DNA of 64,000 nt from Gnetum montanum (taxonomy: Eukaryota; Streptophyta; Gnetopsida; Gnetales; Gnetaceae). The translations under genes were made by a program, and so were the position numbers. Positions 58,540 to 64,000 of the stretch are shown piece after piece. The stretch lies in the NCBI GenBank assembly GCA_015680685.1, contig MNCI01016355.1:532880-596879 (forward strand), written 5' to 3'. The notes below the pieces were generated by a model. It saw nothing but the letters and a program-made list of their open reading frames with translations. It searched no databases and was not told the origin of the DNA. Numbering within the stretch: the stretch's first letter is position 1; each line of letters starts with the position of its first letter.

Positions 58540-58559
58540 TTAACACCATTATTGGGGAC
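58540..58559 (+). other. Primer-binding site of element G (tRNA-Asp type)
   Basis: TTAACACCATTATTGGGGAC directly after the LTR. It differs from E's site by G-to-A and C/T changes. Confidence 0.7.
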
Positions 58560-58670
58560 TAGTGCTAGTGATCTAGATTAGTTTAAATCATTCATGATTG
58601 CTATTAGGACTTAATGATTTTTTGCTTAAGAAATAATATTATGTTATTAAGGAATATATAATAACTAAAA

Positions 58671-60990
58671 ATGACTTATTCTTATAAAGCCGATTTGCCA
58701 CTTATTGACGATTCTATGAAAGAACATACAAAACAACTAGAAGAAAATATTACATATGCTATCAAGTTAAAATAGTATACCAACGTTTAGATCCTTATTA
58801 TCTAGAATTCTTCTTCATCCTTCACTAAGATAACAAATGCAATGGAAGGACCTAGAAGAAAAAATTATGTTACAACCTAATTATTCAAATCTATCAATAC
58901 TCATGGTGGTATTGATGCAAGTTGGATTAAATGAAAATTTCATTAACTATAAGATAGCCAATGAAATTTCTAGTTCCTATCAATCTATTGAAGTTCAAAA
59001 TTAGAAAGATTGTTTCATGGAAGGCCACCATGAAGTAATAAAGGGAAAGGGGGTATTCATTTTGCTAACATCATAGTTAGAAAAGGAGAATATATATTAC
59101 TGTTATGGTATACTAGATTACCAAAATCCTCCTTCCTCTAATGGAGATGATATGATAAACCTGTGGCTACATTTATTCTTAGCTAGCAACTAACAAAAAA
59201 AGGAGAACTGAGTCCAATACAAGAAGGACCTCCAAGCCTATGTCTTCTAGTAGGAAACCTAGAGATAATCAAAGAGATCATAAAATGAGAGAAATTTAGC
59301 ATGGCTTTCCTAGTTCTCTATTATCCTCATCATCATCATTGTTATGCTTTGATGAGAATAAATGTGGCCAAGGAAGAAATGATAATTATAGAGAATCTAG
59401 TGGATTTAATATAAAAGATCATAATTAGGATGGAGGTATGGATGGTAGATGAGATAGAGATAAAGAACATGATAGGGAATACAAAAAAGAAGGAAGACAT
59501 AGTAGACAACACAAAAGTGGTCATGGTCATGAGAGAGGAACTGATAAATGTGATCATTATGATGAATCTCTTCTAGAAATAAGTTTCATGATGAAGATCA
59601 AGAAGGTTGTTTACATTCCAACTAGACATAAAATAGATAGCCACATCAAGTGGCTTGATGGAAACAATATTCCCAAATTTGAAGGAGTCTACAATGCTAA
59701 TCTACAATATCATTTGCTAGCATTCCACGATGTCTATTCCTTGTAGAACATAGAGAACAACTGGTAGAAGCTTAAATTATTCCCCAAGTTACTTATCAAA
59801 GAAGAAGAGGGCTAGTACCAATCTTTGGAATCAAAATCTATAAGAAGATGGAGTATGATGTTGAAGTTACTTAATAACAAATATCAAATGTACTTCAAAG
59901 TGTTCAACTTGAAAAAGAATATTCAAGGATGAAAATAAGGCAAGCATAAATCCCTTAATGTAGCCTTGGATAGGTACAAATCATTATTGTATAGGTACCC
60001 AGGTCATTACTTTTCTCAAAGGAAATAATTGAGGAACATCATAGATGGACTATGAAACAAAACCAAGAAGATTCTTGGGATCTATCCCTAAGGAAGACTT
60101 TAAAAAATCATGGATCATAAAATTTAAAGATTAATTAATTAGGTACAAAAGAGGAAGGAAAATTACAGAAGAAGAAAAATACAAAGGAGTACAATAGAGA
60201 TCCCTGTTGACCCTGCCCCCCTCTTCACAAAAGGAATGCATGTGTATATAACAAAAAGGAGGATGAAGATCATATGGAAAGGGTGATTGAGCGAAAGATT
60301 TTGCTAATCCAAATTTTAGTTTTAGACATTGCGATAAAGGTTGAGAAACTATAGGATTTGATGGATGAAAAATTGATAATTGCATTCAAAATAGTAGGAG
60401 TGAAAAATTAGAAAGCTCTTGCATAATACAAAGATAAGAAAAAGAAGAATGAAGGAGCCAAAACATATGTAGCCAAAAGGCAAAGTTGTTGTAGTGGAAG
60501 AGGTTGTTGACTTAGATTTTAATGATGACGAATGTGACTTATATTAATATGAATATGCAAAGTTATGTTATCCTATTATGTTACATCTATCTAAGTCAGG
60601 GGCATATGCATTAAATCCAAAGTTCATTAAAAAGTAGATGCCTAGGAGATTATCTTATATGGAAAGAAACTATAGGTTGTTCCATAATCAATAATACTAC
60701 CCAAGTGGAGCTTTATCTTCACCTTAGGGGAAGTATTATTAATAGTGACAAAATCCACAATTGTAGCAGATACCACAACCAATGCAACAATATCCTTATA
60801 GATATGATGTCTAACTTGTTTCTCTAAGTGGTGCTACTTCTCAAACTTACTCCTCTCACTACTACTACCCATCAAAATACCACAAGCCTTTTACTCTAAG
60901 AAAAAGTCACATTTCTATCCTTCACATTTACCTCTTATAAATTCTCAACCATCACACACTCTAACTCCTTTAATGTCACATTCACAAATG
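58671..60990 (+). pseudogene. gag: gag of element G
   Basis: ATG at 58671 (MTYSYKADLP). The N-terminal domain of the A/E type is faintly visible. Then come a Ser-rich part (about 59320), an Arg/Asp/His-rich linker (about 59380-59550), capsid-like sequence with WLDGNNIPKFEGVYNANLQ-type wording (about 59650-59710) and SLESKS (about 59823), the zinc-knuckle-like ECDLYxYEYAKLCYP (about 60530-60575) and a Tyr/Pro-rich tail. Frame changes and stops are frequent. Confidence 0.7.
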
Positions 60991-61249
60991 CAAGATGAGT
61001 TACCTCTTTAGCCACACTATAAAAATGCTATTAGGGATGTACAGATGTAGGTGGATTATAGTTCAAGTGGGTCTAAATATAAGCCTCATAAGCACCATAT
61101 CTTTAGACTTGCTAGTGCATATAAACCTATGCAAGCATTTAGCAGTTGTAAATCCCACAGCAACTCCAAGATCCTTCCATGTCTCATAAGAATCAACTTC
61201 AAACCAAAGCACTCATATCGAAATTTCCATGTTAACATATTATGTTATT

Positions 61250-61640
61250 AACTAGATTAAAGTAGGTAACCTTTCTAATAAGCAAACAAATCTATAGTTA
61301 TAGATTGCAAGAATACATCATGCAAGGCTTTGTTAGAATCTAGTTCTATAGTTAATTTAATCTCTTAAGAAATGTACATAGCTTGGAGCGTACCACCAAT
61401 CAAAAGGTGCAACGTTAGGTTAGAGCTTATAGATAAGTTTGTCATTGTTCCTTCAGGATATGTGGAGGATATTGTAATCATCATCAATGGGTTTTCCTAT
61501 CTAGCATATTTATTGGTAATCCATGTAGATAACTATAAAGGATATTTTTTTATTATTATGGAAAGGGCTTGGCTAAGCATCATCGATGTCAAGCTTGAAA
61601 TCATAAAGAGTTTTAGTCCTAGAATACAATGACACAAGGT
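61250..61640 (+). pseudogene. pol: Aspartic protease domain of element G
   Basis: CKALLESSSIVNLIS (about 61322-61366) with the catalytic motif as ESS (family D-x-G). Then an open stretch from 61372 (86 codons): MYIAWSVPPIKRCNVRLELI, YLLVIHVDNYKGYFFIIMER, LSIIDVKLEIIKSF. It is collinear with A and E. Confidence 0.75.
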
Positions 61641-62079
61641 GCAACTACATGTAGAAAGATATTACAGTTAGACCAAGAAGCATAATATCATGCAGTTCTT
61701 ATGAAGAGCATGGGAGTGTGCAAAGGTGCTTGTACGTAGTTACCACTAGACATGATGACATCAAGTTGCTAATAGTGGGTGAAAGTTAAAAATCATTAAT
61801 CAGTATGAAATAAAAAGAAGCATTGACCAAATCCTATGTAAAGAAGCTATAGGAGATGGAAAAGATACAGTAGCAACTCTTCTAGGAAGGGTATGTACAA
61901 TAGAGAGTTGGAATTTCTAGAAGAACTTGTGCTTGAACCAATTATATTGAAAACATTATCAGAGTCAATAGAGTATGTTGTTTTTTAAAAGATAAAATAG
62001 TAATCATCAATATGATGTTGACAGAAGAGCAAAAATAGAAGCTATTGAAGGTTGTAAATAAATGGTCAACAAGCTTTGC

Positions 62080-63330
62080 TTGATCATATGATGAGATAAT
62101 AGGAATAGATTCATGCATATGCTAGCACAAGATCTACATAGATCCTGTCATCAAGCCCAAATATCAATCACATTGTAGGTTGAATCTAAACCTAAAATAA
62201 GTTACAAAATGCAAGATTTAAAGGCTCTTGAAAGGTGGATTCATTTATGTTATGAAAAATAATAAGTGGACTAGACCATTGGTGAGTTTGCTGAAAAAGG
62301 AACCAATGGTAAATCTACATTGATTTCAAGTTGTTGGAAACCATAGTAGGATACAAATATTACAACTTCATGGATAGTTATAATGAATTTTAAAAAATAC
62401 ATATTATAGTTTAGGACAAAGACAAAACAACTTTCATAAGTTCTTGGGGGAATTTTACCTACAAAAAGATGCCATTTGACTTATGGAATGCTCCTACAGC
62501 CATCCAATGCCTTGTCTTAGACATCTTCTAAAAGAAAATTGATAATGATGTTGAAGTTTTCATGGATGATTTATTCACTTATGAATCTAACTTTAAATAG
62601 GAATTATACTAGTTAAAAAAAAGTAGTGAATAGGTACATGAAAACAAATTTAAAACTCAATTAATAAAAAAGTCACCTCATGATCTAGGCAGGCATTGTT
62701 CTTGGGCATTAGATATTAGAAAAAGATATTGAAGTTAATTTAGAAAAGATCAAGATGATTCAAGGTATTATATAAGGAACTCAAATAGTAAAATATGTAA
62801 GGTCATTTCTTTGACACATAGGGTACTATCAGTGCTTTATTTAAAATTTCTAAAAGATTGCAAAATTATTAGTAGAGCTTATAAAGAAGGATGTTCCTTT
62901 TATATGGTTAGATGATTGTGAGAAGACATTTGAGATTCTGAAATAAAAACTTATAAAAACTCCAATTCTGCAAGCTTATAATTGATTATAGCCTTTTCAC
63001 ATAATGATAAATACATTCAATTAGCCATGCATACATAGTTAGATGATTGAAAAGCTTCCTACTACATTTGCCATGTAAGAAGGAGCATTGTTGGAGTATA
63101 GCTCAACTACACTGCTATTAAAAAATAGTTGATGACAGTTGTTTATGTGCTAGAAACATTCAAGCATTACTAGTGATTAGGATTCTTATGAACAAGCTAA
63201 TGAGGAGCCTTTGAATCATTTGGAGGTTGGTGATCTTGCAAGAGTACAACATCACAATGATAGGTAAGAAGGGACCTAAAAATGTTATTGCAGATCATTT
63301 GTCAATACTAAGATTGGATAATAATGTTAA
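62080..63330 (+). pseudogene. pol: Reverse transcriptase and RNase H of element G
   Basis: RT remains: LKGGFIYVMKNNKWTRPLVS (about 62223-62285), YKYYNFMDSYNEF (about 62352), TTFISSWGNFTYKKMPFDL (about 62428-62480), catalytic VEVFMDDL (about 62553-62573). Then FIWLDDCEKTFEIL (about 62900) and a weak RNase H (about 62990-63180). Relative to A and E about 70 codons around MPKKxGKW to FKDHFPLPF are mostly lost. Confidence 0.78.
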
Positions 63331-63439
63331 TGAAGTTTCTTTATCAAATCAATTCTAAGATGAGCCTTTATTCACAAAGGCTATTTTAGTATCCTCATTA
63401 GTGATAACTCCTTGATTCATGAACTTCCTTATACATTTG

Positions 63440-63690
63440 AAGGAGCAAAATGTCCCTTGTAAATGGAACAAATGCAAGACTTAACAATTCTTACACTAAG
63501 CCAAACACTTCATGGAGATAGAGGAAAACCTCTATAAAGTCATTGCTAATGTCTTGGTCTACTAATATGTTCCATAGAAGAACTATTGAAGGATCATGTG
63601 GAGGTCATTAGGTGGAAAGGAAAATAATTATCAAAATTGTGATAGCTAGTGACTTTTGGCCAATGCATTAAGTTCCAAAAGCTTTGAAAG
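63440..63690 (+). pseudogene. pol: Start of integrase of element G, truncated
   Basis: HFMEIEENLYKVIANVLVY (about 63508) and the zinc-domain remnant GSCGGH (about 63593) then IKIVIASDFWPMH (about 63630-63670). After about 63690 no integrase core is seen, only AT-rich sequence to the window end. Confidence 0.6.
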
Positions 63691-64000
63691 GTTCTCTACT
63701 TAGTCCACATGATTTATAGGACTAGTGTATTATAAATTTATCATCCATCCAATTCACATAAACTTATCATGGTGAACATACAACAAATCAAGTCATTTAA
63801 AAAATTCTATCAAACCAATGCCTTAAAAACTTTCACTACTGCCATCACCAAATTCATCTTTCACATCTCATCCTTGAAACTCAAACATGGAAAAGGTCCA
63901 TTATTTTGAGCTAAGTACATTATTATGTTTTTTTTTTGCAATTTTTATTGTATAGATTTTCATAATTTTTAAATTTTTAAAATATTTTCTAGTTATTTGG
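63691..64000. other. AT-rich end of window
   Basis: Some short stretches (ACATGGAAAAGGTCCATTAT) may be decayed integrase C-terminus or the start of the non-coding region. Nothing certain. Confidence 0.3.

Larger units (their letters stand above)
57666..64000 (+). mobile_element. Element G: pol-bearing retrotransposon, left part
   Basis: LTR 57666-58539, PBS 58540-58559, gag from 58671, protease, RT-RNase H and the start of integrase. It runs off the window. It is the most decayed of the pol-bearing copies (many TAA/TAG and frameshifts) and diverges clearly from A and E. Confidence 0.85.

Noticed and set aside
1-64000. CRISPR array, bacterial operon, rRNA or tRNA genes
   Set aside because: No regularly spaced repeats with unique spacers, no ribosome-binding sites and no tRNA or rRNA folds; all evidence points to a plant nuclear genome.

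Overview
The window is nuclear DNA of a land plant, almost certainly a large repeat-filled genome; a gymnosperm is possible but I cannot prove it. It is AT-rich and CpG-poor, has no intact protein-coding host gene that I can recognise, and consists largely of decayed LTR retrotransposons. Nearly all belong to one Ty3/gypsy clade of the Athila/Tat kind. Support for this is a primer-binding site complementary to tRNA-Asp, LTRs of about 0.86-0.96 kb with ends TGATGA...TCATCA, gag plus protease-RT-RNase H-integrase in that order, and a polypurine tract reading (T)TGTGGGGGTA next to the 3' LTR. Coding regions are riddled with stops of the type expected from C-to-T decay of methylated cytosine (CAG/CAA to TAG/TAA).

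Layout. 1-988: 3' end of an upstream element (D), its CpG-rich LTR and a gag fragment. 989-5073: unclassified AT-rich sequence with a tandem duplication, a possible SINE and a direct repeat. 5074-32000: a three-level nest. Element C (minus strand) has its 5' LTR split at 11369/31688 by element B (plus strand, 11370-31687), and B's gag-derived reading frame is split by element A (plus strand, 15218-28469). 32001-35177: non-LTR sequence with a tRNA-like SINE and a LINE reverse-transcriptase relic. 35183-35999: a minus-strand solo LTR of the D family with perfect ATTGG target duplications, containing a 322-base assembly gap. 36005-38839: a minus-strand Ty1/copia relic. 38840-56990: element F, with element E inserted in its gag (perfect GGCAT target duplication) and a further 1-kb insertion in its right LTR. 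57666-64000: left LTR, gag and most of pol of element G, which runs off the window.

Two kinds of element share LTR architecture, PBS and PPT. A, E and G carry gag and pol (about 10-13 kb when complete). B, C and F are about 6.6-7.1 kb without their inserts and have gag, a remnant of the protease-RT linker and no RT, RNase H or integrase. They look like an old, successful non-autonomous gag-only lineage mobilised by the pol-bearing one. A also carries an extra 3' reading frame (24528-27365) that E has lost.

The most interesting signals are non-coding. A polypurine tract is duplicated at the end of the gag/pol frame in A, B, C, E and F, and a further G-run lies downstream in A, B, C and F. Two RNA hairpins in the region between pol and the 3' LTR keep their pairing while their bases change between copies. 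The U3 part of each LTR family carries its own short palindrome array upstream of a shared TATA/R/U5 module. I suggest these are the undescribed regulatory parts worth following up.
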